From: Enterococcaceae bacterium OF42-14pH9A
Lineage (GTDB): Bacteria; Bacillota; Bacilli; Lactobacillales; Enterococcaceae
Reading direction: 5' to 3'
Assembly: GCA_027692465.1 (NCBI GenBank)
Contig: JAQEYU010000001.1
Coordinates: 1,621,338-1,685,337 of the forward strand
Length of the DNA stretch: 64,000 nucleotides
Both the position numbers and the translations under genes were made by a program. The notes beneath the pieces are model-generated. The model ran no database searches. It saw nothing but the letters and a program-made list of their open reading frames with translations, and was not told where the DNA came from. Every line of letters begins with the position of its first letter. The first letter of the stretch is position 1. This document shows positions 17,394 to 26,781 of this stretch, piece after piece.

Positions 17394-18368
17394 TTATTCG
17401 TCGTTTTGCAGGCCAATCAGATAATCGCTATCTTCCATGGCTTCCACAGTGCCCAGCAGGTAGCCGTTCCCCACTTGGGAGAAGAAATCATGGTTGGAGG
17501 TGCCGGTGGAAATCCCGTTCATAACGATCGGATTGACATCGTCGGCCGTATCAGGGAACAAAGGATCCTGCCCGAGGTTCATCAGCGCTTTGTTGGCATT
17601 GTAGCGCAGGAAGGTTTTGACTTCTTCGGTCCAACCGATCCTGCCGTAGAGCTCTTCCGTGTAATGTTCCTCGTTTTCGTATAATTCATATAACAGATCA
17701 TACATCCAGTCTTTCAGCCGGGCCTGTTCATTTTCCGGCAGCTCGTTGAAGCCCAGCTGGAATTTATAGCCGATATAAGTGCCGTGGACGCTTTCGTCAC
17801 GAATGATCAGTTTGATGATCTCGGCGACATTGGCAAGTTTATTGTTGCCCAGGTAATACAGCGGTGTATAAAAGCCGGAATAAAACAAAAATGTTTCCAA
17901 AAAGACGCTGGCGATCTTCTTTTCCAGAGGTGTGCCGTTTTTGTAGATTTCATTGATGCGTTCGGCTTTTTTTTGCAAAAACTCATTGGTGTTGGTCCAA
18001 GTGAAGATGGCTTCGATTTCGGCGGTGGTGTTTAATGTGGAAAAAATCGAAGAATAGCTTTTGGCGTGAACGGATTCCATAAATTGGATGTTGTTCAAAA
18101 CCGCTTCCTCATGTGGGGTGCGGACGTCTTTTCGCAGCTGATCCATCCCGCTTTCCGACTGCACCGTGTCCAGCAGCGTCAGTCCGCCAAAAACTTTGCC
18201 AACCAGGTCTTTTTCAGACGGGGTCAGTTTGCGCCAGTCGTCCAGATCGTTGGACAAGGGGATGCGGGTATCCAGCCAGAACTGCTCGGTCAGCTTTTCC
18301 CAAGTGGATTTGTCGATGATGTCCTCGATCTCGTTCCAGTTGATGGCTTCGTAATAAGTGTTGGTCAT
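17394..18368 (-). CDS. nrdF: Class Ib ribonucleotide reductase, beta subunit
   Basis: A 324-residue NrdF. It houses the dinuclear Mn or Fe centre and tyrosyl radical that start reduction of ribonucleotides on NrdE. Metal ligands and the radical site are seen in the FMESVHAKSYSSIF helix (Glu, His, radical Tyr), in SESGMDQ before it, and in RDESVHGTYIGYKF. The start at 18368 has GGAGG in front. A longer frame to 18524 is open but not homologous. It is the last gene of nrdH-nrdE-nrdF. No nrdI, needed for Mn-cofactor assembly in class Ib enzymes, is present in the operon. Confidence 0.95.
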   Translation of the reverse strand: MTNTYYEAINWNEIEDIIDKSTWEKLTEQFWLDTRIPLSNDLDDWRKLTPSEKDLVGKVFGGLTLLDTVQSESGMDQLRKDVRTPHEEAVLNNIQFMESVHAKSYSSIFSTLNTTAEIEAIFTWTNTNEFLQKKAERINEIYKNGTPLEKKIASVFLETFLFYSGFYTPLYYLGNNKLANVAEIIKLIIRDESVHGTYIGYKFQLGFNELPENEQARLKDWMYDLLYELYENEEHYTEELYGRIGWTEEVKTFLRYNANKALMNLGQDPLFPDTADDVNPIVMNGISTGTSNHDFFSQVGNGYLLGTVEAMEDSDYLIGLQNDE

Positions 18369-18504
18369 AATTATTCCTCCATTGCTCTTTGGTACAAACC
18401 GCACTGCTGGCTGCCGCCGGTATCCTGCAGCACCGCCTTCTGAAGGTCCCATTGGCAGCGGACTTTTAGGACGGGCGCCAAGATGCAGGCGACGGGCATT
18501 ACGA

Positions 18505-20667
18505 TCAGATGACGCAGCTTTCACACTGGTTGGAGCCGATCTCTTCGTTGTCGTCGGTGAAGGTACGGACGTAATAGATGGATTTGATTCCTTTATTGAA
18601 GGCGTAGTGCCGCAGAATATTCAAATCACGAGTGGTTTGTTTATTGGTGCCGGTCTTCCATTCGTAGAGGCCGGCAGGGATCTCTGAGCGCATGAACAAG
18701 GTCAGGCTCATCCCCTGATCGATGTGTTTTTGCGCTGCCGCATAGACGTCGATCACCTTGCGCATATCCATGTCATAAGCTGATTTGTAATAGGGCAGCG
18801 TGTCGTTGGACAGATAAGCGGCCGGATAGTAGATTTTGCCGATTTTTTTCTCCTGTCGTTCTTCAATCATCCGGGTGATGGGATGCAGGCTGGCACTGGT
18901 GTCGTTGATATAAGAAATAGAGCCGTTGGGAGCGACTGCCAGGCGGTTTTGATGGTATAGACCGTCGGCGGCCACGGCGGCTTGCAGCTGTTGCCAATCT
19001 GCAGCTGTCGGAATGAAGATTCCGGCGAAAAGTTCTTTGACCCGTGCTGAACGGGGCACATGCTGGCCCTCTGTGTAGTCGGCAAAATAGCTGCCGTCAG
19101 CGTAAGCCGATTTTTCGAAGTCGGCAAAGACGCTGCCTCGTTCTTTGGCGATCCGGTTGGATTCCACCAGTGTCCAATAGTTCAGCAGCATAAAGTAAAT
19201 ATCGGTGAACTCGATGGATTCCGGCGAGCCGTATTCCAGGTGATTTTTGGCAAAATAAGTGTGCAGACCCATCGCTCCCAAGCCAATCGTATGAGCTTCT
19301 TGATTGCCTTTTTCGATGGAAGGGACCACGTCGATGTGGGAATGATCCGTCACGTAGGTCAAAGCGCGGGTCATCGTTTTGACGGAACGGCCGAAATCAG
19401 GACTCTCCATCAGATTGACGATGTTGGTGGAGCCCAGGTTGCAGCTGATGTCGGTGCCCAAGACTTCATATTCCTGCTTGCCGTTAATCAGTGAAGGCCT
19501 TTGTACCTGCAGGATCTCGGAACAGAGGTTGCTCATGATGATCTTGCCAGCGATAGGATTGGTTCGATTTGCGGTATCGATGTTGACGATATAAGGATAG
19601 CCGGATTCCTGCTGCAGTTTGGAAATTTCGTTTTCCAGATCCCGCGCTTTGATTTTGGTCTTTTTGATCCGGGGATCAGCTACCAGATTGTCGTATTCGG
19701 CGGTGATGTCCAGATAAGAAAAAGGCACCCCGTAAACGCGTTCGACACTGTAAGGCGAAAACAGGTACATGTCTTCATTGTTGCGCGTCAGTTCATAGAA
19801 TTTATCCGGTACGATGACTCCGAGAGACAAGGTCTTGACCCGGATTTTTTCGTCGGCATTTTCCTTTTTGGCCGACAAGAAATTGATGATGTCCGGATGA
19901 AAGACATTCAGGTAAACGACACCGGCACCTTGCCGTTGTCCCAGCTGATTGGAATAGCTGAAGCTGTCTTCAAAAAGTTTCATGACCGGCATCACCCCAC
20001 TGGCAGCTCCTTCATAGCCCTTGATTGGCGCACCGGCTTCCCGCAGGTTGCTTAAGGTGATACCGACTCCGCCGCCGATCCGGGAAAGCTGCAGAGCGCT
20101 GTTGATTCCGCGACCAATGGCATTCATATCATCCATAATCTGGATTAAAAAACAAGAAACCAGCTCGCCGCGGCGCTTGCGTCCGGCATTCAAAAACGAA
20201 GGAGTTGCCGGCTGATAACGCTGGTGGATCATCTCGTCGGCCAGCTGCAGCGCCAGTTCTTCATCGCCTGCTGCGAAATACAGGGCATTGACTGCTACCC
20301 GATCTTCGTAACTTTCCAGGTAATATTCCCCGTCATTGGTTTTCAAGGCATATTGAGAATAGTATTTATAAGCTGCCATAAAAGATTTGAAGCGGAAGTT
20401 TTGCGCCGCCAGAAAATCAGTCAGTTTTTCCAGAAAGGCCGGAGTGTACTGCTGCAAGAACTCGGCCTCCAAATAATCATGATCCACCAGATAAGCCAGT
20501 TTTTCGTGGATATCTTTGAAGGTCATCGTATTGGGAATGACATTTTCCTTAAAAAAGGCTGCCAGCGCTTCCTGATCTTTATTCAAAGGAATCTGACCGT
20601 TTTGCGGCCGGTTGATCTCGTTGTTCAGCTTGTAATAGCTGACGTCTTGCAATGTTTTCAAACTCAT
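18505..20667 (-). CDS. nrdE: Class Ib ribonucleotide reductase, alpha subunit
   Basis: A 720-residue catalytic subunit that reduces NDPs to dNDPs. The active-site stretch NLCSEI with its Cys, the PNGSISYINDTSASLHP region near residue 580 and the C-terminal redox pair in QCESCVI that is recharged by NrdH are visible. It lacks the N-terminal ATP cone of class Ia enzymes, as class Ib enzymes do. The gap to nrdH is 145 bases and the gap to nrdF is 136. Confidence 0.96.
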   Translation of the reverse strand: MSLKTLQDVSYYKLNNEINRPQNGQIPLNKDQEALAAFFKENVIPNTMTFKDIHEKLAYLVDHDYLEAEFLQQYTPAFLEKLTDFLAAQNFRFKSFMAAYKYYSQYALKTNDGEYYLESYEDRVAVNALYFAAGDEELALQLADEMIHQRYQPATPSFLNAGRKRRGELVSCFLIQIMDDMNAIGRGINSALQLSRIGGGVGITLSNLREAGAPIKGYEGAASGVMPVMKLFEDSFSYSNQLGQRQGAGVVYLNVFHPDIINFLSAKKENADEKIRVKTLSLGVIVPDKFYELTRNNEDMYLFSPYSVERVYGVPFSYLDITAEYDNLVADPRIKKTKIKARDLENEISKLQQESGYPYIVNIDTANRTNPIAGKIIMSNLCSEILQVQRPSLINGKQEYEVLGTDISCNLGSTNIVNLMESPDFGRSVKTMTRALTYVTDHSHIDVVPSIEKGNQEAHTIGLGAMGLHTYFAKNHLEYGSPESIEFTDIYFMLLNYWTLVESNRIAKERGSVFADFEKSAYADGSYFADYTEGQHVPRSARVKELFAGIFIPTAADWQQLQAAVAADGLYHQNRLAVAPNGSISYINDTSASLHPITRMIEERQEKKIGKIYYPAAYLSNDTLPYYKSAYDMDMRKVIDVYAAAQKHIDQGMSLTLFMRSEIPAGLYEWKTGTNKQTTRDLNILRHYAFNKGIKSIYYVRTFTDDNEEIGSNQCESCVI

Positions 20668-20812
20668 AGGAATCCTTCTTTCTCTAAAAAATGCTGATCG
20701 CAGTCGGCGCCGAAAAGCTGTCGATCACGCGCTGCGGGCGGTAAAAAAGGATCTGCCGGCCACACAGGCGGGCAAATCCGACAGGCTGAACTTTCGATGT
20801 GCAGTAGTGTTC

Positions 20813-21037
20813 TTAAGAAGCCAGTTTCCGCAGCTGATCCGGGCGGAAGCCGACGATTGCAGAATCGGCGCCTAAGATTACCGGCACCGTTTGAAATCCG
20901 TCTGCCTTCAAGCGGTCGACGGCTTCCGGGTGTTCGTCAATATTGATCTCAGTAAAGGCAATCTCGTTTTCAGTCAGGAATCGTTTGGCCATCTTGCATT
21001 GCATACAGTTATTTTTTGAGTAAAGGGTAATCGTCAT
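20813..21037 (-). CDS. nrdH: NrdH-redoxin
   Basis: A 74-residue glutaredoxin-like electron donor for class Ib ribonucleotide reductase. The CMQC active site is at residues 11-14, and the TVPVI cis-proline loop and the DGFQTVP motif follow. The ATG at 21037 has GGAGG before it; an upstream open extension of 28 codons is not family-like. It leads the nrdHEF operon, transcribed from a promoter at 21072-21099. Confidence 0.95.
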   Translation of the reverse strand: MTITLYSKNNCMQCKMAKRFLTENEIAFTEINIDEHPEAVDRLKADGFQTVPVILGADSAIVGFRPDQLRKLAS

Positions 21038-21071
21038 CTGCAGATCCTCCAAGTCTTTTATCGGTAGTCTC

Positions 21072-21099
21072 AGTATAGCGGACGGACACGGTAAGTCAA
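21072..21099 (-). promoter_or_regulatory. Promoter of nrdHEF
   Basis: On the minus strand TTGACT (21099-21094) and TATACT (21077-21072) are separated by 16 bases. Confidence 0.72.
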
Positions 21100-21117
21100 A
21101 GGATTTGCTCTTTGAGA

Positions 21118-21165
21118 ACACAAGATATAGTGCCTCGGATTATCTGTAATCACTACAGGTTGTGG
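21118..21165 (-). promoter_or_regulatory. Candidate tandem NrdR boxes upstream of nrdHEF
   Basis: Two 16-base sites, ACACAAGATATAGTGC at 21118-21133 and TCACTACAGGTTGTGG at 21150-21165, begin 32 bases apart, about three helical turns. Each matches roughly 10 of 16 positions of a remembered E. coli NrdR box, and the spacing is that of known NrdR pairs. They lie just upstream of the -35 rather than over it, which lowers confidence. Confidence 0.5.
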
Positions 21166-21685
21166 TCTGTTTCCAGTGCTGTCCTGCGGGAAAAATTCAT
21201 GGAATCGGTTCTTTTACAGCAGCAAGGAGTTGAAATTGAAAAGAATTTTTTTCATCCAAGCGTCAGTCCGTTTGGAACCGATGTTATCTCAAATAGCTGT
21301 CCCAAGCCATGCACCACGAGCCGATCCTCTCGCCTGAAAAACGAGACAAGCTGCCGCTCAGATGGGTGACAGCGGAGGACTTCCCGGCCTTTTTCAAAGA
21401 CTTTTTCAAAGATGAGAACATCAGCGTACGAATCGGCAAAGACCTCCGAGTGAATTCAACGGGAGGACCAGCCTTGAGAGCTGCGAACGAACTTTACTAT
21501 CGGAGGACGAATGGCTTTTTTTTGAGCCGTGGCGATTGTCGGCTGAAAGGATATTGCCGAAGAAAACCACCCAATATAAGAATCCGCTTTCATTCAATTA
21601 ATTACAGTATTTTGAAGGCTTTTTTGGATGTCTGGAATTAAAAGAAGTTTTCCATGTGAATTTTATTACAAAATGCAAAATCCCG
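21166..21685. other. Gap upstream of feoA without a supported gene
   Basis: A 110-codon frame exists at 21309-21641, but it has no ribosome site, no recognisable motif and an uneven composition, so I do not call it. Nothing else is recognised. Confidence 0.45.
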
Positions 21686-21714
21686 TTGACTTCTCCCTGA
21701 AATCCCTTTATTCT
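21686..21714 (+). promoter_or_regulatory. Promoter of the feo operon
   Basis: TTGACT at 21686-21691, 17-base spacer, TATTCT at 21709-21714. Confidence 0.75.
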
Positions 21715-21730
21715 CAGAAGTAGAAATCAT

Positions 21731-21745
21731 TGAGAATAATTCTCA
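21731..21745. promoter_or_regulatory. Fur-type operator of the feo operon
   Basis: TGAGAAT-A-ATTCTCA is a perfect 7-1-7 inverted repeat of the Fur/PerR family type, set 16 bases after the -10, over the transcription start region. It should repress feo when iron is plentiful. Confidence 0.82.
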
Positions 21746-21801
21746 TTCGCAACGGGGAATTGCGAATGGATTCATAAAAATGAAAGTCGGGGGAAGGTTA
21801 C

Positions 21802-22275
21802 ATGGGGAATTTAACACAAGCGATACCGCACAAAAATTATCAGGTCACCGGTATTCCGGATGATCCGCAGATCAAACAACATCTGCAAAATCTGGGGCTG
21901 ATTCCGGGCAGTGAAGTTATTTTGCTGAAGACCCAGGGGAAAAACGGGATCGTACTTTTGCACAACAGCCGGATCGCTTTGGATCAGAGTATCTTGGAAA
22001 GTATCAGTGTTACCGAGGCAGCCACGGAAAAAGAGGTGCTGTCTTTGGATCAGCTGGCCGTAGGGGATAACGGCAAAGTGGTTTCTGTGTTCGGTGAAGG
22101 GGCCGTCAAACGCCGCCTGATGGACATGGGTCTTACCAAAAATGTCCAGGTCACTGTCAAAAAACTGGCACCGCTGGGGGATCCTATCGAATTATCATTG
22201 CGGGGCTACTCCCTTTCGCTGCGTAAAAATGAAGCGGAATACATTTTAGTCGAAAAGGAGGTCGCAGCCTCATGA
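21802..22275 (+). CDS. feoA: Tandem FeoA-domain protein
   Basis: A 157-residue cytosolic protein made of two FeoA (SH3-like) domains, roughly residues 8-75 and 80-152. The second carries the usual RRLMDMGLTKN...PLGDPIELSLRGYSLSLRK run. Single-domain FeoA is about 75-80 residues, so this is a fused or duplicated form as seen in some enterococci. FeoA supports FeoB-driven ferrous iron uptake. GGGGGAAGG lies before the ATG. The stop overlaps the feoB start by 4 bases. Confidence 0.9.
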   Translation: MGNLTQAIPHKNYQVTGIPDDPQIKQHLQNLGLIPGSEVILLKTQGKNGIVLLHNSRIALDQSILESISVTEAATEKEVLSLDQLAVGDNGKVVSVFGEGAVKRRLMDMGLTKNVQVTVKKLAPLGDPIELSLRGYSLSLRKNEAEYILVEKEVAAS

Positions 22276-24449
22276 TGAAATCAAGACAACTGCAGATCGC
22301 ACTGGCGGGCAACCCCAACAGCGGCAAGACCAGTACCTTCAACAACCTGACCGGCTCACTGCAATACGTGGGCAACTGGCCCGGTGTCACAGTCGAACGC
22401 AAGAGCGGCAAGCTGAAAAAGGATAAAAATATCACCATCCAGGATCTGCCCGGCATCTATTCCATGTCTCCTTATACACCGGAAGAAGTGGTTTCAAGGG
22501 ACTATCTGCTGAGTGGTCAGCCGGATGCCATCTTGAATGTGATCGACGGCTCCAACATTGAACGCAATCTTTACCTGTCGACTCAGCTGATGGAGCTGGG
22601 CCTGCCGATGGTAGTGGGCGTCAACATGATGGATATCGTAAAAAAATCCGGCAAGCGGATCAATCTGGAGAAACTGGCTTACGGGCTGGGCGTGGATGTC
22701 GTGGGTATGAGTGCTCTGAAAAAGCAGGGGCTGGATCAGGCGGTCCAAAAGACAGTCGAAACTGCTGAAGCCGGACGTCTGCCTCACGTACCTGCTTATG
22801 ATGACCGCTTGGAAGCTTCTATCGCTGAAATCATCGACGTGCTGGGCAATACGGTACCGGAAAAGCAGGCTCGCTACTATGCCTTGAAACTTTTTGAAAA
22901 GGATTCGTTGGCTGAAGCACAGCTGGATCTTTCCAAAATCCAGAAAAAAGACATTACCGAGATTATCGCTATCACGGAAAAAATCTTCGGCGATACCAGT
23001 GATGCTATTTTGGTGAATGAACGCTATGAATTTATTGCCCGACTGATGAAACTGTGCATGACTGATGAAGGAGACCTGCGCCTGTCGGTTTCCGACCGGA
23101 TCGACCAGGTTGTAACAAACCGTATCCTGGCTCTGCCGATCTTTGCTTTGGTGATGTGGGGTGTCTACTACATTTCGATTCAGACTGTCGGCGTCATGGG
23201 GACTGACTGGGTCAACGATGTCTTGTTCGGTGAACTGGTACCCAACCATGTGACCGGTTGGCTGAAGGCCGGCAACGTGGCTCCTTGGATGCAGGACCTC
23301 TTGTTAAACGGGATTATTGCCGGAGTTGGTGCTGTGATCGGCTTTTTGCCGCAGCTGCTGGTCTTGTTCTTCTGTCTGGCGCTGTTGGAAGACTGCGGCT
23401 ATATGTCACGGATCGCCTTTGTGATGGATCGTATTTTCCGTAAATTCGGTTTGTCCGGCAAATCCTTCATTCCTATGTTGATTGCCACCGGTTGCGGCGT
23501 GCCCGGTGTCATGGCCAGCCGCACCATCGAAAATGAAAAAGACCGACGTATGACCGCGATGATCACGACCTTTATGCCTTGCGGGGCGAAGTTGCCGATC
23601 ATTGCCCTGATTACCGGTGCTTTCTTCCCGGAAGCCAGCTGGGTGGCACCTTCTGCTTATTTCGTCGGGATTGCCGCCATCGTCTTGTCGGGGATTGCTC
23701 TGAAAAAGACCCGTCTGTTTTCCGGGGATCCGGCGCCGTTTATCATGGAGCTGCCGGCGTACCATCTGCCACAGTTTCGCGGTGTCTTCCATCAGGTAGC
23801 TGACCGGGGGATGGCTTTTGTTAAAAATGCGGCGACAATCATTTTTGTTTCCAGTATTGTGATCTGGTTCACCTCGACCCACAGCTTCACCTTCCAGGGT
23901 GTCAGTGAAGAAAACAGTATTCTGGCAGCACTGGGACGGGTGATTGCACCAATCTTTGCTCCTCTGGGTTGGGGCCATTGGCGGGAAACCGTGGGCGCCA
24001 TTACCGGGCTGATTGCCAAAGAAAATGTCATCGGTACTTTCGGCGTCTTGTACGGCGGCCTTGATGAAGTTGCCGAAGACGGCGTGGAAATCTGGGGTGC
24101 TTTGTCGGCGGCGTTGACGCCAGTCGCGGCATACTCCTTCCTGACCTTCAATATGCTGTGTGCCCCGTGTTTTGCAGCAATTGGTGCAATTCATCGGGAA
24201 ATGGGTGATATCCGCTGGACACTGCGGGCTGTCGGTTATCAATGCGGCTTGGCGTACGGTGTCAGTTTGATCATCTACCAATTTGGTCATGTGATTTTTG
24301 AAAACGGTACGGTCGGCGTCGGAACTTTTGCAGCGGCAGCTGTTCTGGCCTTCATGGTCTGGGCGATTGTCCGTAAAGTCGATGTTAAGAAATCCGATGA
24401 CTTTGTCCTGACTTTGCCGGAAGCTGTTGTCAAAGGAGGCGCGAAATAA
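22272..24449 (+). CDS. feoB: Ferrous iron transporter FeoB
   Basis: A 725-residue membrane protein with an N-terminal G domain: G1 GNPNSGKT at residues 13-20, G3 DLPG, and G4 NMMD. The C-terminal half has the two Gate-type repeats, with CGVPGVMASRT and CGAKLPIIAL Cys-containing stretches that line the iron path. Two ATG codons stand in tandem at 22272 and 22275; the first is used, with AAGGAGG upstream. It is part of feoA-feoB-Cys-rich protein. Confidence 0.96.
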   Translation: MMKSRQLQIALAGNPNSGKTSTFNNLTGSLQYVGNWPGVTVERKSGKLKKDKNITIQDLPGIYSMSPYTPEEVVSRDYLLSGQPDAILNVIDGSNIERNLYLSTQLMELGLPMVVGVNMMDIVKKSGKRINLEKLAYGLGVDVVGMSALKKQGLDQAVQKTVETAEAGRLPHVPAYDDRLEASIAEIIDVLGNTVPEKQARYYALKLFEKDSLAEAQLDLSKIQKKDITEIIAITEKIFGDTSDAILVNERYEFIARLMKLCMTDEGDLRLSVSDRIDQVVTNRILALPIFALVMWGVYYISIQTVGVMGTDWVNDVLFGELVPNHVTGWLKAGNVAPWMQDLLLNGIIAGVGAVIGFLPQLLVLFFCLALLEDCGYMSRIAFVMDRIFRKFGLSGKSFIPMLIATGCGVPGVMASRTIENEKDRRMTAMITTFMPCGAKLPIIALITGAFFPEASWVAPSAYFVGIAAIVLSGIALKKTRLFSGDPAPFIMELPAYHLPQFRGVFHQVADRGMAFVKNAATIIFVSSIVIWFTSTHSFTFQGVSEENSILAALGRVIAPIFAPLGWGHWRETVGAITGLIAKENVIGTFGVLYGGLDEVAEDGVEIWGALSAALTPVAAYSFLTFNMLCAPCFAAIGAIHREMGDIRWTLRAVGYQCGLAYGVSLIIYQFGHVIFENGTVGVGTFAAAAVLAFMVWAIVRKVDVKKSDDFVLTLPEAVVKGGAK

Positions 24450-24450
24450 T

Positions 24451-24612
24451 ATGTTTTGGACCATCGTTTTGAGCATCGTGATCTTCGGCGGTGCCGGCTG
24501 GGTCGTTTTCAACAAGATCACCGGCCGCTCCTCGAAATGTGAAGAATGCAATTGCGGCTGCAGCGTCAAAGACAATAAGCTGATGCAGCAGCAGAATGCT
24601 TCGAAAAATTGA
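24451..24612 (+). CDS. FeoB-associated Cys-rich membrane protein
   Basis: A 53-residue protein: one N-terminal membrane helix (residues 2-20) and a cytosolic CEECNCGCSV metal-binding-type cluster. This layout is that of the small FeoB-associated Cys-rich family that replaces FeoC in many Firmicutes. GGAGG lies 12 bases before the ATG and the gene begins 1 base after the feoB stop. The role is thought to support FeoB, but the mechanism is unproven. Confidence 0.85.
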   Translation: MFWTIVLSIVIFGGAGWVVFNKITGRSSKCEECNCGCSVKDNKLMQQQNASKN

Positions 24613-24626
24613 ATGTGTGTTTAGCT

Positions 24627-24658
24627 GCCCCTGACAGTGTGTCTGTCGGGGGCTTTTT
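24627..24658 (+). terminator. Terminator of the feo operon
   Basis: GCCCCTGACAG pairs with CTGTCGGGGGC around TGTGT, then five T. Confidence 0.9.
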
Positions 24659-24713
24659 CAGTTGTCTGCAAGGTAGCAGAGCAGCCCGTTTTAGCGGACG
24701 GTCGAAATTTTTG

Positions 24714-24742
24714 TTGACAAATTTTGCTGCTAGTCTTATAGT
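24714..24742 (+). promoter_or_regulatory. Promoter of the gntR-ABC operon
   Basis: TTGACA at 24714-24719, 17-base spacer, TATAGT at 24737-24742. Confidence 0.85.
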
Positions 24743-24760
24743 TAATTACACAAGTAACTA
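24739..24760. promoter_or_regulatory. Probable GntR autoregulatory operator
   Basis: TAGTTA-N10-TAACTA inverted repeat overlapping the -10 and the start region, ahead of a GntR/YtrA-type gene that is first in its operon. Binding there would block transcription. Confidence 0.6.
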
Positions 24761-24792
24761 ACCAACTGAGCTGCAGCAGATGAGGTGAGTAA

Positions 24793-25161
24793 ATGGAATT
24801 TGATTATGACGGCGGGCTGCCGCTGTTTCAACAAGTTGCTACTCAGATCGAAGAAGGAATCTTGAACGGATCTTACCCGGAAGAAGCGCAGATTCCTTCC
24901 ACAACTGAGGTATCAAAAAGTTATCAGATCAATCCGGCCACTGTTTTGAAGGGGATGAACCTGCTAGTGGACAGAGGATTGATTGAAAAAAGGAGAGGAA
25001 TCGGGATGTTTGTCGTGTCCGGGGCACAAAGGAAAGTCAAAGAATATCGACGAGCTGCTTTTTTGAGCAATGAAGTGCAGGAGCTGATCGAAGAAGCTAA
25101 AAAGCTGGGAATCACGGAATCCCAGTTGATAAGTCTGATCGAAAGAGGGTATGGAAAATGA
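24793..25161 (+). CDS. GntR/YtrA-family transcriptional regulator
   Basis: A 122-residue repressor. Residues 10-75 form a winged helix typical of GntR (PLFQQVATQIEEGIL, then SYQINPATVLKGMNLLVDRGLIEKRRGIGMFV). The short C-terminal helical tail, instead of a large ligand domain, puts it in the YtrA subgroup, which usually controls a neighbouring ABC exporter. It overlaps the ATPase gene by 4 bases, and the operator lies in its own promoter. Confidence 0.9.
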   Translation: MEFDYDGGLPLFQQVATQIEEGILNGSYPEEAQIPSTTEVSKSYQINPATVLKGMNLLVDRGLIEKRRGIGMFVVSGAQRKVKEYRRAAFLSNEVQELIEEAKKLGITESQLISLIERGYGK

Positions 25162-26015
25162 GTTTGAAAATCACACAGGTCACGAAAGTCTATCAGAATA
25201 AAACAGCGTTGGCGGGGATTGATTGGGAGATCGAACCTGAAAAAATCTACGGTCTTTTGGGACGCAACGGTGCCGGGAAGAGTTCACTTTTGAATATCAT
25301 CGGCAACCGCAGCTTCAGCACCTCCGGATCGGTGAGTTTGGACGGCGAGTCAATCGCCGATAACGAAGCTGCGCTGAATCGTATCTATCTCACTTCAGAA
25401 GACAATCTGTTTCCGGGAGAATTGAAACTGGAACAATGTTTGAGGCTGACAGAAGCGTTTTACGGCGACTTCGATTGGCAGCTGGCAAAAAAGATGGCGG
25501 CAGATTTCCGATTAGACCTCAAGAGCAGATTTCGCAAACTCTCCACCGGCTACCGCAGCATCGCCAAGCTGATCATGGCCTTTTGCGTGCCGTGTGATTA
25601 TATATTTCTTGACGAGCCGGTACTGGGACTGGATGCCAACCATCGGGCCTTGTTCTATGATTATCTGCTGCAGACCTATTCGGAAAACCCGCGCACCTTT
25701 GTTTTGTCTACCCACTTGATTGAAGAAGTGGCCAATCTGATCGAGGAAGTGCTGATTATCGATGGCGGACGGGTTTTGCGCCAGGCGACGACTGAAGAGA
25801 TCCAACACGAGGGCAAGATCATCTCCGGTCCTCTTGAAGCGGTGGCGGCCTTTACTGCGGGGATGGAGATCATCGGCTGCGAACAGTTGGGAGGCTTGAG
25901 CAGCGTTTATGTCAAAGGCGGACTGGACAAGCCGCTGCCTGCAGGATTGACTATGCGACCGCTGAATCTGCAGGGCTATTTCGTACAACTTACCAATCAA
26001 AAGGAGGCAGTCTGA
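25158..26015 (+). CDS. ABC transporter ATP-binding protein
   Basis: A 285-residue ATPase with Walker A LLGRNGAGKSSLL (about residue 32), signature LSTGYRS, Walker B DYIFLDEPVLGLD and the switch His in LSTHLIEE. The LSTGYRS signature and GntR/YtrA partner recall exporters such as YtrB-type systems induced by cell-wall antibiotics. Substrate unknown. It overlaps the permease gene by 1 base (TGATG). Confidence 0.9.
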   Translation: MSLKITQVTKVYQNKTALAGIDWEIEPEKIYGLLGRNGAGKSSLLNIIGNRSFSTSGSVSLDGESIADNEAALNRIYLTSEDNLFPGELKLEQCLRLTEAFYGDFDWQLAKKMAADFRLDLKSRFRKLSTGYRSIAKLIMAFCVPCDYIFLDEPVLGLDANHRALFYDYLLQTYSENPRTFVLSTHLIEEVANLIEEVLIIDGGRVLRQATTEEIQHEGKIISGPLEAVAAFTAGMEIIGCEQLGGLSSVYVKGGLDKPLPAGLTMRPLNLQGYFVQLTNQKEAV

Positions 26016-26752
26016 TGAAACTCAAAGCCGCTCTGCTTTATAAACTCTCATTTTTGTGGCGCTCGGTAGGTATCTATCTGGGATTCTTCCTGTTGTTTGC
26101 CGGCTTGTTTCCGGCTTTGGCAGTGATTTTTTCTAACGCAGAAGTAGGGACCGTCTATTCCGATCTGATGATCCCGGCGATGATCTATATGATGATCATT
26201 GCAATCGTGAATGCAACCGGTGATTTCAACCTCTTCATCCAATGCGGGGCTTCCCGGATGACGATTTTTCTGACCAATGTCATCGCTAATCTGACAGCTG
26301 CTTTGGGATTGAGCCTGATCTTGGTCGCAATCGAAAGACTCTTTAACGGGAATCTGGTTCAGCATTTGTATCTGGATTTTTCCGTGATCACCGCCTATAC
26401 CCAGGAGAACATTGTGAAAAACTGGCTGCTGCTGAGCTTGTTTTTATTCCTGGCTTCCGGGATTGGGCTGGTAGCCGGACTCGTCCTGAACCGCTTCACC
26501 GGTTATGCCCGCTTGATAATCGGGGCAGTTCTTATCGGGGTGGGGACCCTTATGATTCTGTTGTTCCAACTGCTGCCGAACCATATGCAGCAGCAGTTGA
26601 TCGATTTTCTGATGAAAATTTTCGGAATCACCGAAAGCGGACTGCGGGTTTTACCTTTGAGCGTAACGATTTTTGTGGTAGTTGCTCTGCTGCTGGGTTT
26701 GGCATATCTGATGAATCGTCGCCGGGAAATCAAGCGGATCAACGCTGCCTAG
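26015..26752 (+). CDS. ABC transporter permease
   Basis: A 245-residue membrane protein with about six hydrophobic segments and a basic C-terminal tail. No extracellular domain is seen. It pairs with the ATPase immediately before it. The family cannot be named more closely; ABC-2-like exporters of YtrC/YtrD type are the likeliest. Confidence 0.8.
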   Translation: MKLKAALLYKLSFLWRSVGIYLGFFLLFAGLFPALAVIFSNAEVGTVYSDLMIPAMIYMMIIAIVNATGDFNLFIQCGASRMTIFLTNVIANLTAALGLSLILVAIERLFNGNLVQHLYLDFSVITAYTQENIVKNWLLLSLFLFLASGIGLVAGLVLNRFTGYARLIIGAVLIGVGTLMILLFQLLPNHMQQQLIDFLMKIFGITESGLRVLPLSVTIFVVVALLLGLAYLMNRRREIKRINAA

Positions 26753-26781
26753 TTTTTCATCCGGACTGGAATTAAAGCAAT

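Noticed and set aside
21309..21641. 110-codon frame before feoA
   Set aside because: No ribosome site, no motif, and it ends just short of the feo promoter.
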